Shown here: positions 10,331-21,421 of the stretch, piece after piece
Layout of the letters: every line of letters starts with the position of its first letter
Position numbering within the stretch: the stretch's first letter is position 1
Assembly (NCBI GenBank): GCA_004297335.1
Contig: SCUD01000035.1
Span: 1-64,000 of the forward strand
Direction of reading: 5' to 3'
Length of the DNA: 64,000 nucleotides
Source of the DNA: Gammaproteobacteria bacterium
Lineage (GTDB): Bacteria > Pseudomonadota > Gammaproteobacteria > Steroidobacterales > Steroidobacteraceae
The notes under the pieces: generated by a model
The model's input: only the letters and a program-made list of their open reading frames with translations
What the model was told of the DNA's origin: nothing
The model's database searches: none
Made by a program: the position numbers and the translations under genes

Positions 10331-10654
10331 TCAGACGTTGAAACTTTCGCCGCAGCCGCACTCGCCACGCACGTTCGGATTGCGGAACCGGAACGCTTCG
10401 CTGAAGCCCTGGCGAACGAAGTCCACTTCGGTACCGTCGATCATCGCCAGGCTGTCGGCATCGACGACGACCTGCACGCCGCAGCACTCGAAGGTGCGAT
10501 CCTGCGGCAGGACCTCGTCGGCGTAGTTGACCACGTAGGCGAAGCCCGAACAGCCAGTCTTGCGGACCCCGAGGCGCAGGCCGATGCCACGGCCCCGCTC
10601 GGCGAGGTGGCGGCGTACGCGCTCGGCGGCGGCGGCGGTCAGCGTAATGGCCAT
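10331..10654 (-). CDS. iscA: Iron-sulfur cluster assembly protein IscA
   Basis: A-type Fe-S carrier or iron donor of 107 residues. All three ligand cysteines are present at the IscA positions: C35 in TGCSGFAY, and C99 and C101 in [10 protein letters not shown] chose the ATG at 10654 ([13 protein letters not shown]), with GGGAGG about 12 bases upstream. A longer frame upstream overlaps the next gene and is not conserved. It follows an IscU-like protein and a cysteine desulfurase on the same strand. hscB, hscA, fdx and iscR are not here, so this is a reduced isc set. ErpA is an alternative name, but the context and length favour IscA. Confidence 0.93.
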   Translation of the reverse strand: MAITLTAAAAERVRRHLAERGRGIGLRLGVRKTGCSGFAYVVNYADEVLPQDRTFECCGVQVVVDADSLAMIDGTEVDFVRQGFSEAFRFRNPNVRGECGCGESFNV

Positions 10655-10676
10655 AATGGGGCACGACCTCCCGGGA

Positions 10677-11069
10677 TCAGTGTGCGGACACCGGCAATTG
10701 TAGCCCAGATGCGCCCTGCAGCAGCGCCTGCATCGCGTCCTCCACGACCAGCAGGCGTCCGAGCTTCTCCGCCGGTGCTGCCAGCAGCGCGGCGAGCGCA
10801 TGGGCATTCACGGGCGCGGGCGTGCCGACACGCCAGCCGACCAGCCGCTCAGCCGCAATGGCCGCCGCCCCCAGCGTGTGCGGGCATCCCCAGGCCCGGA
10901 AAGCACAGTCGACCAACCGCCCGCCCTCGAGGCGGGCCTCGAGGCGTACCCACGCGCCCCGCTCCAGGGCCATCGCCTCGCCCGCTACGGTGGTACCCGG
11001 TCCCGCAGTCAGTTCGCCGCAGCGCGGCAGCGTCGCGAACAGCTTACGGACGAGCGGGGAATACTCCAT
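10677..11069 (-). CDS. Degenerate IscU/NifU-like scaffold protein
   Basis: Small protein of 130 residues between a cysteine desulfurase and IscA. The middle section DCAFRAWGCPHTLGAAA resembles the IscU motif around its second ligand cysteine, and RCGEL near residue 17 could match the first. The third IscU cysteine, expected in an H-x-C-x2-LA context near the C-terminus, is absent. There the sequence reads KLGRLLVVEDAMQALL. Cysteines seen are C17, C55 and C62. It may be a divergent scaffold, a sulfur acceptor, or a regulator of the desulfurase. The position is the strongest evidence that it acts in Fe-S assembly. Confidence 0.75.
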   Translation of the reverse strand: MEYSPLVRKLFATLPRCGELTAGPGTTVAGEAMALERGAWVRLEARLEGGRLVDCAFRAWGCPHTLGAAAIAAERLVGWRVGTPAPVNAHALAALLAAPAEKLGRLLVVEDAMQALLQGASGLQLPVSAH

Positions 11070-11078
11070 CGGCCGGGC

Positions 11079-12272
11079 TCAGGCGATGCGCTCGGACGCA
11101 GTGGGTGGGGCCGCGCGGCGCAGGCGCAGCACCGCCGCCACCAGCAGTACGGCGGCGGCGTCCACCTCCGCGGCCGTGGTGCCGCGGCCCAGGCTCAGGC
11201 GCAGCGAAGCCTGGGCCGCAAGCTCCGAGCGCCCGATGGCCGTCAGCACATACGAGGGCTCCGCGCTCGCGGAACTGCAGGCCGATCCGCTGGCCGCAGC
11301 GAGCCGTCCCTCGAGGGCGAACAGCAGGCTCTCGCCCTCGATACCGGGAAAGCAGACGTTGAGGATGCCGGGAGCGCTCGGTTCAACCGCACCGTTGCGC
11401 CAGACGGGCGCCGCCGGCTCGAGTCCCGCCCAGAGCCGCTCGCGCAGGGCCCGGACCCGCGGCTCCTCCCCGGGCAGCTCTTGCGCGGCCAGCTCGCAGG
11501 CGAGGCCGAAGCCGGCCAGCTGGTGCGTGGCCAGCGTACCGGATCGCAGTCCAGCCTCCTGCCCGCCGCCGAAGACCAGCGGCCGCAGCGCCGGCCGCGG
11601 CCGCCGCCGCACATACAGCGCCCCGACTCCCTTCGGCCCGCCGAGCTTGTGCGCGCAGAAGCTGAGCAGCGCGACTCCGAGCGCATTGACGTCGACCGGG
11701 ATCCGTCCCACGCTCTGCGCCGCATCCGCATGCAGCGGTACACCGCGTTCATTGCACAGGGCCGCAATCGCGGCGATGTCCTGCAGTACGCCGATTTCGT
11801 TGTTGGCATGCAGGAGCGATACCAGCGCCGTGTCCGGCCGCAGGGCCGCACCCACCTGTTCAGGACTGACAGCTCCGCACGATCCCGGACGGAGCCAGGT
11901 GATCTCATAACCCTCGCGCTCGAGCTCGCGGCAGGATTCAAGGCCTGCGCGATGCTCGGTCCGCGCCGTCACGACGTGACGGTGGCCGACCGGGGCGGCG
12001 CGAGCCGTCCCCAGTACCGCCAGATTGACGCTCTCGGTCGCGCCAGCCGTGAACACGATCGCAGCCGGCTCCGCCCCGATCAGCGCCGCAACCTGCGCCC
12101 GCGCCTGCGCCACAATAGTGGCTGCCGCACGCCCTGGCCCGTGCGCCGAGGACGGATTGGCCTGCAGGGCCGGATCGCGCAGGCACTCGCACATCCGGGC
12201 CGCAACCCGCGGCTCCAGCGGCGCGCTGGCAGCGTGATCCAGGAAGATCGGCTGGTCCGTCGGTCGCTGCAT
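11079..12272 (-). CDS. Cysteine desulfurase (IscS/NifS family)
   Basis: PLP enzyme that removes sulfur from cysteine to give an enzyme persulfide for Fe-S and thio-cofactor assembly. It is 397 residues long. The start FLDHAASAPLEPRV is typical. H107 lies in TEHRAG, the PLP lysine K209 in SFCAHKLGGPKG, and the catalytic loop is SGSACSSASAEPS with C332. It lies 9 bases upstream of the IscU-like gene and drives the three-gene minus-strand set. Its start is 73 bases from the divergent SuhB-like gene. Sequence is nearer to NifS/IscS group I than to SufS. I leave the symbol blank because the set lacks the usual isc partners. Confidence 0.93.
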   Translation of the reverse strand: MQRPTDQPIFLDHAASAPLEPRVAARMCECLRDPALQANPSSAHGPGRAAATIVAQARAQVAALIGAEPAAIVFTAGATESVNLAVLGTARAAPVGHRHVVTARTEHRAGLESCRELEREGYEITWLRPGSCGAVSPEQVGAALRPDTALVSLLHANNEIGVLQDIAAIAALCNERGVPLHADAAQSVGRIPVDVNALGVALLSFCAHKLGGPKGVGALYVRRRPRPALRPLVFGGGQEAGLRSGTLATHQLAGFGLACELAAQELPGEEPRVRALRERLWAGLEPAAPVWRNGAVEPSAPGILNVCFPGIEGESLLFALEGRLAAASGSACSSASAEPSYVLTAIGRSELAAQASLRLSLGRGTTAAEVDAAAVLLVAAVLRLRRAAPPTASERIA

Positions 12273-12345
12273 GCTGCTATTCTACCCGGACCGCGCAGCG
12301 CGCCCGACGGGCCAGCGCGATATCCCTGGCCTACGGAAGCGAACC

Positions 12346-13143
12346 ATGCATCCCCTCGTGAACATCGCGATCGGCGCCGCGCGGCGGGCCGGCGACCTGA
12401 TCTCGCGTAACCTGGACCGCGCCGGCGGCGTTTCCGTCAGCGAAAAGAGCCGCAACGACTTCGTGACCGAAATCGACCACGCGGCCGAGCAGCAGGTCAT
12501 TGCCGTGATCCGCAAGGCCTATCCGCATCACGGCATCCTGGCCGAGGAAAGTGGCCGCCAGGGCGACGACGAATACCTGTGGATCATCGACCCGCTGGAT
12601 GGCACCACCAACTTCCTGCACAGCTTCCCGCATCTCGCCGTGTCCATCGCCTGCCGCCACCGCGGGCGCCTCGAGGCCGGCGTCGTGTTCGACCCGCTGC
12701 GCGGCGAGCTGTTCACGGCGGCCCGCGGTACCGGCGCACAGCTCGATGGCCGCCGCCTGCGCGTGTCGAATCACCGTGGTCTCGATGCGGCGCTGATCGG
12801 CACGGGCTTCCCGTACCGCGAGAACCGCCGCTGGCTGCGCGAATACATGGCGATGTTCGAGCACGTGGCCCAGCACGCCGCCGGCATGCGCCGCGCCGGC
12901 GCAGCGGCCCTCGACCTCGCCTACGTCGCGGCTGGCCGGCTCGACGGCTTCTGGGAAATCGGGCTCGCGCCCTGGGACACCGCGGCGGGCATCCTGCTGA
13001 TCACCGAGGCCGGCGGCCTGGTGGGCGCGCTCGATGGCGGCGTCTACCAGGACGGGGGCAACATCGTCGCGGGCAACCCGTCCGTCTATCGCGAACTCGT
13101 CGAGGGCTTCACGCCGCTGCTGCCCTCTCCACTGCGCGGCTGA
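12346..13143 (+). CDS. suhB: Inositol monophosphatase family protein (SuhB-like)
   Basis: Mg-dependent phosphatase of 265 residues. Metal and substrate motifs are present: EES in GILAEESGR, the IMPase signature WIIDPLDGTTNFLH, and the C-terminal signature APWDTAAGILLITEAGG. In E. coli SuhB also takes part in rRNA transcription antitermination. I chose the ATG at 12346 (MHPLVNIAIGAARRAG). An upstream TTG/ATG frame from 12271 lacks family similarity and runs into the divergent desulfurase promoter. The 3' end overlaps the convergent TerC gene by 58 bases. Confidence 0.93.
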   Translation: MHPLVNIAIGAARRAGDLISRNLDRAGGVSVSEKSRNDFVTEIDHAAEQQVIAVIRKAYPHHGILAEESGRQGDDEYLWIIDPLDGTTNFLHSFPHLAVSIACRHRGRLEAGVVFDPLRGELFTAARGTGAQLDGRRLRVSNHRGLDAALIGTGFPYRENRRWLREYMAMFEHVAQHAAGMRRAGAAALDLAYVAAGRLDGFWEIGLAPWDTAAGILLITEAGGLVGALDGGVYQDGGNIVAGNPSVYRELVEGFTPLLPSPLRG

Positions 13144-13898
13144 CCGGGACCGGGCGCCAGCGGCCCGGCATGCAGCTCGACCGGCCGGCCGCGCCGGCGG
13201 ATCCGGATATTGATCATTTCGACGCCGACCGAGAACGCCATCGCGAAGTACAGGTAGCCCTTCGGGATCTCGAAGTCCAGCGACTCGGCGACCAGCGCCA
13301 CGCCGATCAGGATCAGGAACGCGAGCGCGAGGACCTTGATCGTCGGATGCCGGTCCACGAACTCGCTGATCGGCCGCGCCAGCAGCATCATCACCAGCAC
13401 CGCGACCACGATCGCCGCGACCATGATCTCGATGTGCTTCGCCAGGCCGACCGCGGTGAACACCGAGTCGAGCGAGAACACGACATCGATCAGGCCGATC
13501 TGCACGATCACCGCGGCGACCCGCGAGTGCAGCCGCACGCCGGGCCCGCCCGCCGGTTCCGGACCCTCGAGCGCCGCATGAATCTCGTTGACGCTCTTGA
13601 CCAGCAGGAACAGGCCACCCACCAGCAGGATCAGATCGCGCCCGGAAATTTCCTCGCCGATGACGGTGAAGAGCGGCTCGGTCAGGCGCACCAGCCAGGT
13701 GATCGAAAACAGCAGTCCAATGCGGGTCAGCATGGCGAAGGCAAGTCCGAGGAAGCGCGCGCGCGGCTGCAGCGCCGGCGGCAGGCGCGACACCAGGATC
13801 GACAGGAAGATGATGTTGTCGATGCCGAGCACGATCTCGAGCACGGCGAGCGTCAGGAACGAGATCCAGGCGGCCGGATCGACCAGCAGTTCAATCAT
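13086..13898 (-). CDS. TerC family integral membrane protein
   Basis: Predicted multi-spanning inner-membrane protein of 270 residues. Both TerC half-repeat motifs with acidic residues in membrane helices are present: LEIVLGIDNIIFLSILV near residue 20 and GLIDVVFSLDSVFTAVG near residue 140. The family includes metal exporters (manganese, possibly tellurite-related) and helpers of protein metalation at the Sec translocon. GAGGAG lies 6 bases before the ATG. It follows secF by 21 bases on the same strand, so a link with secreted-protein metalation is possible but inferred. Confidence 0.9.
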   Translation of the reverse strand: MIELLVDPAAWISFLTLAVLEIVLGIDNIIFLSILVSRLPPALQPRARFLGLAFAMLTRIGLLFSITWLVRLTEPLFTVIGEEISGRDLILLVGGLFLLVKSVNEIHAALEGPEPAGGPGVRLHSRVAAVIVQIGLIDVVFSLDSVFTAVGLAKHIEIMVAAIVVAVLVMMLLARPISEFVDRHPTIKVLALAFLILIGVALVAESLDFEIPKGYLYFAMAFSVGVEMINIRIRRRGRPVELHAGPLAPGPGQPRSGEGSSGVKPSTSSR

Positions 13899-13919
13899 GG
13901 CAGTCTCCTCGCCGCTGGC

Positions 13920-14852
13920 TCAGGGCAGGTCGTCGACCTCGGCGCGCTTCTCCGGCGTCATCAGGTCACGCTGGGACAGCCCCAGGTCCAGTGCCAGGGC
14001 ACCGGCCACATAGATCGACGAGTAGGTGCCCACCACGATGCCGGTCAGCAGCGCGACACCGAATGGGCGCAGCGCCGGCCCGCCGAACAGAATCAGCGCG
14101 ATGACGACCAGCGCTGTCGTACCAGAGGTCAGCAGCGTCCGGGACAGCGTCTCGTTGATGGCCGTGTCCATGACCTCCAGCGGCGCGGCCTTGCGCATCT
14201 GCACCAGGCGCTCGCGCACCCGGTCGAACACGACGACCGTGTCGTTCAGCGAATAGCCGATGACCGCGAGGATCGCCGCCAGCACCGACAGGTCGAAGGT
14301 CAGGCCGGTCAGCGCGAACACGCCAACCACGACGATCGGGTCGTGCAGCACAGCGACAATCGCCCCGATCGAAAACTTCCACTGGAAGCGCGCGAGCACG
14401 TAGATGCCGATGAACAGCAGCGCCATCAGCAGCGCGGTCGCCCCCTTCTCGGCGAGCTCCCGCCCGGCCTGCGGTCCGACGGATTCAGTGCGCCGCAGCT
14501 CGGCACCCGCATCGAGACCGGTCGCGGCCGCGCGGACCTGCGCCGTGACCTCGCGCGCCGCGGCCGCCTCCACCGGCGGCACGCGGATCAGCACGTCCTG
14601 CGCGGTACCGAAGCTCTGCACCTGCACCTCGCCCAGTCCGGCACCAGCCAGCGCCTCGCGCAGGCGATCGAGATCGGGGGGCTGCTGGAAATGCACTTCG
14701 ACGACGACCCCACCAGTGAAGTCGATACCCAGGTTGAGGCCACGCACGGCCACCGTGACCAGTGAGGCGACGACCAGCAGCAGCGACACTGCGTACCAGT
14801 AGCGGCGCCGGCCGAGGAAGCCGATGTGCGTCGCGCGATGGAACAATTCCAT
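13920..14852 (-). CDS. secF: Protein translocase subunit SecF
   Basis: RND-type partner of SecD that uses the proton gradient to help complete protein export. The protein is 310 residues with six predicted membrane helices and a periplasmic P4 domain. The family motif GLNLGIDFTGGVVVEV is near residue 35, and GYSLNDTVVVFDRVRE is in the helix-4/5 region. I chose the ATG at 14852 (MELFHRATHIGF) with GAGGGG upstream. Sixteen further codons upstream would run into the secD end. It lies 10 bases after secD. Confidence 0.96.
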   Translation of the reverse strand: MELFHRATHIGFLGRRRYWYAVSLLLVVASLVTVAVRGLNLGIDFTGGVVVEVHFQQPPDLDRLREALAGAGLGEVQVQSFGTAQDVLIRVPPVEAAAAREVTAQVRAAATGLDAGAELRRTESVGPQAGRELAEKGATALLMALLFIGIYVLARFQWKFSIGAIVAVLHDPIVVVGVFALTGLTFDLSVLAAILAVIGYSLNDTVVVFDRVRERLVQMRKAAPLEVMDTAINETLSRTLLTSGTTALVVIALILFGGPALRPFGVALLTGIVVGTYSSIYVAGALALDLGLSQRDLMTPEKRAEVDDLP

Positions 14853-14862
14853 GAACGGCCCC

Positions 14863-16710
14863 TCAGATCGCCAGCCGCTCGACGCGGCGACGGCGGCCAT
14901 AGATCAGGTGCAGCAGCGCGCGGCTGCCGACCAGCGCCGTGAACATCGAGGTCAGGATGCCGAGGTTGAGCACGACCGCAAAGCCCTTGATCGGTCCGGT
15001 GCCGAACGCGAACAGCATGATGCCGGCAATCAGCGTAGTGAGGTTGGAATCGACGATCGACGAGAACGCCCGCTCGAAGCCGGCGTTGATCGAGGCGACC
15101 GGCGAGCTGCCGTTGCGCAGCTCCTCGCGGATCCGCTCGAAGATCAGGATGTTGGCATCCACCGCCATGCCGACCGTCAGCACGATGCCGGCGATGCCCG
15201 GCAGCGTCAGCGCGGCATTGAACAGCGACAGCAGCGCGGTGATCAGGATCACGTTCGCCGCCAGCACGACGCAGGCCACCGCACCGAACACCCGGTAGTA
15301 CACCAGCATGAACACGAACAGGCTGGCCATGCCGATCAGCAGCGCCTGGTAGCCGCGCTGGATGTTGTCACGCCCGAGGCTCGGACCGATCAGGCGCTGC
15401 TCGACGATGTACAGCGGCGCCGCCAGTGCACCGGCCCGCAGCAGCTTGGCGAGCTCCTGGCCCTCCGCGGCGGAGAGGCCGGTGATCTGGAAGCGGCTGG
15501 AGAACACGCCACGAATCGTCGCGACGCTGATTACCTCCTCCTTCGAGCGGTCGACGACGACCTTCGCGCCGTCGCGCTCGACCAGCTCGCGCTCCTTTTC
15601 GATGAACACGACGGCCATCGGCCGGCCGATGTTCTCGCGCGTGGTGCGCAGCATCTCCTCGCCACCGCGGCTGTCGAGCACGACGCTGACCGCCGGCTCG
15701 CCCTCGGCCGGCGCGAACGACGCATCGACCAGCTGGTCGCCGGTCGCAATGATGTCGCGGCGCAGCAGCACCGGGCTGCCATCGCGCTGCTTGTAGAGCC
15801 GCATGCCGAGCGGCGCGCGGCCACTGCGTTCGGCCTCGAGCGGACTGTTGACCGGATCGACCAGCCGGAACTCGAGCGTCGCGACCTTGCCGAGCACGCG
15901 CACGACCTCCGAGGCATCCTGGATGCCCGGCAGCTGCACGGCGATGCGGTTGAGTCCCTGGCGCTGCACCACCGGCTCGGCGACGCCGAGCGCGTTGACC
16001 CGGTTGTTCAGCGCGGTGATGTTCTGCTGGATCGCGAAGTCCTGGCGCTGGCGCACCTGGTCCTCGGTCAGCTCGGTGAGGAGCTCGCCGGGCAGTGTGC
16101 CGTCCCGCAGCACGAGCGCGGGATCGAAGCGGCGGACCGCCGCGATGGCGTCCTCGCGCCGCGCGGTGTCGCGCAGGCGGATGCTGATGCGGGTGCCGCG
16201 CGCCTCGACGTCCTCGTACTGGATGCGCGCATCACGCAGCGCTTTGCGCAGGTCGCGCTCCATGACCTGTACCAGCTGGCTGACCGCGCCATCGACGTCG
16301 ACCTCGTAGACCAGGTAGATGCCGCCGCGCAGGTCGAGACCGAGGCTCATCGGTTCCAGCCCGAGGGCCGTCAGCCAGCGCGGCGCGCGCGAGGCGAAAG
16401 TCGTCGCAATCGCAAACTGGCCCTCGTACTGGCGCTGGATCAGGTCGCGGGCGGCGAGCTGTGCCGGCACCTCGGCGAACCGCAGCCACAGGCGGCCGCC
16501 GTCGTCCACATGCGCGGTCTCGAGGGCAATGCCCGCGGTGCCGAGCAGCGCGCTGAATTCGCTGATCGACGCTTCGACGAAGGGCGCGCGGTCCTTGCGC
16601 GACATCTGCAGCGCCGGCGACTCGCCGAACACGTTCGGCAGCGCCAGCACAATGCCGATCAGCATGACCGCGATGACGGTCACGCTCTTCCAGACCGGGA
16701 ACTGGTGCAT
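14863..16710 (-). CDS. secD: Protein translocase subunit SecD
   Basis: Inner-membrane RND protein of 615 residues that works with SecF and YajC in the late steps of Sec export. An N-terminal helix (about residues 8-26) is followed by the large periplasmic P1 domain with the LGLDLRGGIYLVYEV motif. Five membrane helices follow at the C-terminus, with GIVLTVGMAVDANILIFERIRE in the conserved proton-path region. The order yajC-secD-secF is standard. Confidence 0.97.
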   Translation of the reverse strand: MHQFPVWKSVTVIAVMLIGIVLALPNVFGESPALQMSRKDRAPFVEASISEFSALLGTAGIALETAHVDDGGRLWLRFAEVPAQLAARDLIQRQYEGQFAIATTFASRAPRWLTALGLEPMSLGLDLRGGIYLVYEVDVDGAVSQLVQVMERDLRKALRDARIQYEDVEARGTRISIRLRDTARREDAIAAVRRFDPALVLRDGTLPGELLTELTEDQVRQRQDFAIQQNITALNNRVNALGVAEPVVQRQGLNRIAVQLPGIQDASEVVRVLGKVATLEFRLVDPVNSPLEAERSGRAPLGMRLYKQRDGSPVLLRRDIIATGDQLVDASFAPAEGEPAVSVVLDSRGGEEMLRTTRENIGRPMAVVFIEKERELVERDGAKVVVDRSKEEVISVATIRGVFSSRFQITGLSAAEGQELAKLLRAGALAAPLYIVEQRLIGPSLGRDNIQRGYQALLIGMASLFVFMLVYYRVFGAVACVVLAANVILITALLSLFNAALTLPGIAGIVLTVGMAVDANILIFERIREELRNGSSPVASINAGFERAFSSIVDSNLTTLIAGIMLFAFGTGPIKGFAVVLNLGILTSMFTALVGSRALLHLIYGRRRRVERLAI

Positions 16711-16734
16711 CGTTCGCTGCCGCCCGGCGCCGTC

Positions 16735-17064
16735 TCAGGCGCTCTTCAAGGTGCCCTTCGGCATCAGCTGGGCGACCTGGACCCGCTGGACGCGGATCGC
16801 CACATTCGGGGCCACCTCGAGCGTGATGAACACGTCGCCGATGTCGGTGATGCGACCGAGGATGCCGCCAGTGGTGACGACCTCGTCGCCGCTGGCGAGG
16901 CGGCCGACCATCTCCCGGTGTTCCTTGGCACGCTTGGTCTGCGGCCGGATCAGCAGGAAATAGAACACGACGAAGATCAGTACCAGCGGCAGCATGCTGA
17001 CCCAGGCATTGCCCTGGGCGCCCGCGGCGGCCTGGGCGAAGGCCGGTGACAGGAAGAAGTCCAT
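16735..17064 (-). CDS. yajC: Sec translocon accessory protein YajC
   Basis: Small inner-membrane protein of 109 residues that associates with SecDF. It has one transmembrane segment (about residues 22-41, ending FYFLLIRPQTKRAKEH) and the conserved cytosolic GDEVVTTGGILGRI stretch. It lies between tgt and secD, 24 bases before secD, the standard arrangement. Confidence 0.96.
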   Translation of the reverse strand: MDFFLSPAFAQAAAGAQGNAWVSMLPLVLIFVVFYFLLIRPQTKRAKEHREMVGRLASGDEVVTTGGILGRITDIGDVFITLEVAPNVAIRVQRVQVAQLMPKGTLKSA

Positions 17065-17118
17065 GTGTGTCCTCTGTGCAGCCAGGCCGGCAGCGCCGGC
17101 CCCGGGAAAGGCGCGTGA

Positions 17119-19289
<2,171 letters not shown>

Positions 19290-19322
19290 GGGCCGCGCAG
19301 ACTAGCACAGGGCCGTTTCAGC

Positions 19323-20267
19323 TCAGGTACGGTCGGCGCCGGGTGGAACCGGTGGCACGGGCGGCGGCGGCGGCATGGGCACCGGCATCAGGCGGCGCTG
19401 GATCCGCCCGTGGCCCACGGGCTGCGGCACCGACAGCTTGACGGTCCGGGCCTTGCGATCCCGCAGGATACGCAGCTCCACCGTCTCCCCGGGCTGGTAG
19501 GAGCGCAGGATCCTCATCGCATGCGGGCCGCTCTGCGGCTCACGGCCGCCGATCGCCTGGATCACATCGCCATCCTGCAGCTGGTCAACCCCGGCCGGAG
19601 CGCGCAGGACCAGCACACCCTGGTCGGTGCCGAAGTAGCGACCGAGCCCCGCACTCATGGTCACGAGCTCGGCATCACCCCAGCCACCGAGCAGCCAGTG
19701 CTCTTCCTCGCGATCGGGCGACATCCCGGTCCACCCGGGCACGAACAGGCCCCCCATCGCCGGACCCTCCGGGCCCGGAGCGGTCGCCCTTGCCTCGACC
19801 TCGATGCGCAGTGGCCGGTCATCGCGACGCACGTCCAATGCCACTTTCTGCCCCGGCTCGACCTCCTGCATCGCCCGCACCAGTTCCCGACCGGTGCCGA
19901 TCGATTTGCCGTCGATCGCGACGATGACGTCGCCAGCCCGGATGCCGGCCTCGGCCGCCGGACCGCCCGGGCTCACACCCTCGACGCGCACGCCATCCCC
20001 GGCCTGGTCGCTGTCGCCGAGCATTACTCCGATCATCGCGCGGGGCCGGCCGGCCACCCGCAGTTCGAACCGCTCCATGGCCCCCGGACCATGAACCTCG
20101 CCGGACAGCCGGGCCACTTCCCGTGCAGCCTCTTCGAGGCGGCGACTGGCCTCCTCCAGGCGTTGCTCTGTTGTCGGGTCCTCAGATTCAGACCAGGCCG
20201 GCGCCGCCATCAGCGGCGCCGTGACGATGGCCGCGAGGGCGGCCATGGGCAGCAGACGCATCGTCAT
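19323..20267 (-). CDS. Exported protein with two PDZ domains
   Basis: Protein of 314 residues with a clean signal peptide (about residues 1-26, ending APAWS). A short helical stretch rich in Glu and Arg follows. The first PDZ domain is at about 75-145 (VSPGGPAAEAGIRAGDVIVAIDG). A second PDZ-like domain is at about 190-275 (LRAPAGVDQLQDGDVIQAIGG). The tail is rich in proline. No serine-protease domain precedes the PDZ pair, unlike DegP/DegS. AGGAG lies 7 bases before the ATG. It follows the sigma factor and anti-sigma genes by 20 bases, so it probably acts in the same envelope-sensing pathway. Confidence 0.85.
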   Translation of the reverse strand: MTMRLLPMAALAAIVTAPLMAAPAWSESEDPTTEQRLEEASRRLEEAAREVARLSGEVHGPGAMERFELRVAGRPRAMIGVMLGDSDQAGDGVRVEGVSPGGPAAEAGIRAGDVIVAIDGKSIGTGRELVRAMQEVEPGQKVALDVRRDDRPLRIEVEARATAPGPEGPAMGGLFVPGWTGMSPDREEEHWLLGGWGDAELVTMSAGLGRYFGTDQGVLVLRAPAGVDQLQDGDVIQAIGGREPQSGPHAMRILRSYQPGETVELRILRDRKARTVKLSVPQPVGHGRIQRRLMPVPMPPPPPVPPVPPGADRT

Positions 20268-20287
20268 TGAAATCTCCTGTGGTTCCT

Positions 20288-20791
20288 TCACTGTGACCTG
20301 GCCAGGTCGGCATAGCGCACCTTGACCAGGGAATCCAGCAGCTCCGCACGCTCCCGCCAGAGCTGGTCCGCGTGTTCCGGGGCATGCGGCTGCAGCACCG
20401 TGACACTCAGCCGATCGTCCACGGCAGCCAGTCGGTCCTCGATCGCTGCAACCGTAAAGGCCGTGCTGCCGCGCATCGAGCGACGCTCGGGCAGCGCGGC
20501 GAGCAGCTCTTCGAGACGGGCGTTCTCGATCCTGATGGCGTCCGTGGAAAGGAGCGCCGGACCGGCGGGTCGGAAGGATTGCACTGGCTCGCCATCCGCG
20601 TGCCACAGCAGCAGGGCCAGGCCCGCGGCGCCAAGCGGCGTCGCCAGCGCCAGGACCGCGGGCCAGCGGAACGCCGGGCGTGACCTTCGCGTGCGCTTCG
20701 CCGCCAGCACGGCATCCCAACCACCGACCGGGGTATCCAGATCCGGCAGGGCAGCGAGCCGGGCCGCGAGATCGTTCAGACCGGTCGGCAT
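20288..20791 (-). CDS. Putative membrane anti-sigma factor
   Basis: Protein of 167 residues with one predicted membrane helix at about residues 44-62 (VLALATPLGAAGLALLLW). A short cytosolic N-terminus and a periplasmic helical part flank it. I find no zinc-binding anti-sigma motif. The call rests on topology and on the gene order, since it overlaps the ECF sigma gene by 16 bases and is followed by a PDZ protein. The periplasmic part is rich in charged helices (ENARLEELLAAL, DQLWRERAELLDSL). It could instead be an unrelated sensor. Confidence 0.65.
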   Translation of the reverse strand: MPTGLNDLAARLAALPDLDTPVGGWDAVLAAKRTRRSRPAFRWPAVLALATPLGAAGLALLLWHADGEPVQSFRPAGPALLSTDAIRIENARLEELLAALPERRSMRGSTAFTVAAIEDRLAAVDDRLSVTVLQPHAPEHADQLWRERAELLDSLVKVRYADLARSQ

Positions 20792-21357
20792 GGCTCTCCC
20801 CCGGGGATGGCGATCTCAGGGGCGAGGAGCCCGCGCAGGCGCAGGTGTGCGCGCGCGAGCTGCGACTTGGAGAAGCTCGGCGTCCGCCCGAGCAGCGCCG
20901 CGATCTCCGCATGCGTGTAGCCCTCGACGTCGTGCAGCCAGACGACCGCCCGCGTGTGCGCCGGCAGGCGCATCAGCGCCCGCTCGAGAGCGCGATCCCC
21001 GGATCCGGCGTGATGGTCCGGGTCTGCGGCTTCGTCGGCGAGGACCTCGGATCCGAGCCGGTCGACCGCCCGATACCAGGGCGAACGCAGGTACATCAGG
21101 GCTCGATTGAGCGCCAGCGTCCGGATCCAGGCCGGCAGCGGACAACGGCCGGCAAAGTCCCCGATGTGCTGGAGTACATCGATGAAAGTCTCCTGCAGCA
21201 GCTCCTCGGCGACAGCCCGACGCCGCACCAGCCGGCCGAGCAGGGTCATCACTGGCCCGGCCGTCGCGACGTAGATGGCCTCGAGCGCCCGCGGATCGCC
21301 GCACCGGGCGGCGGCGACGACCTCGGCCGGGATGTCGATTTCGGAAAAGCGGCTCAT
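20776..21357 (-). CDS. ECF-type RNA polymerase sigma factor
   Basis: Sigma-70 family factor of 193 residues. Region 2 includes LLQETFIDVLQHIGDFAG and PAWIRTLALNRALMYLR. Region 4 includes LPAHTRAVVWLHDVEGYTHAEIAALLG followed by a helix-turn-helix ending KSQLARAHLRLRGLL. I chose the ATG at 21357 (MSRFSEID), because a longer frame would read through the tRNA-Leu gene. It heads a three-gene minus-strand set with an anti-sigma candidate and a PDZ protein. Confidence 0.92.
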   Translation of the reverse strand: MSRFSEIDIPAEVVAAARCGDPRALEAIYVATAGPVMTLLGRLVRRRAVAEELLQETFIDVLQHIGDFAGRCPLPAWIRTLALNRALMYLRSPWYRAVDRLGSEVLADEAADPDHHAGSGDRALERALMRLPAHTRAVVWLHDVEGYTHAEIAALLGRTPSFSKSQLARAHLRLRGLLAPEIAIPGGEPCRPV

Positions 21358-21421
21358 CGGCAGCTTAGATGCGCCATCGCCGGAAAGGGTCGCAGATTTC
21401 CGCCCGGATGGCGGCGTCGGC

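Noticed and set aside
12579..17049. Long plus-strand frames opposite terC, secF and secD
   Set aside because: Compositionally biased (His, Gln, Asp, Arg), antisense to conserved genes, and without a plausible domain.
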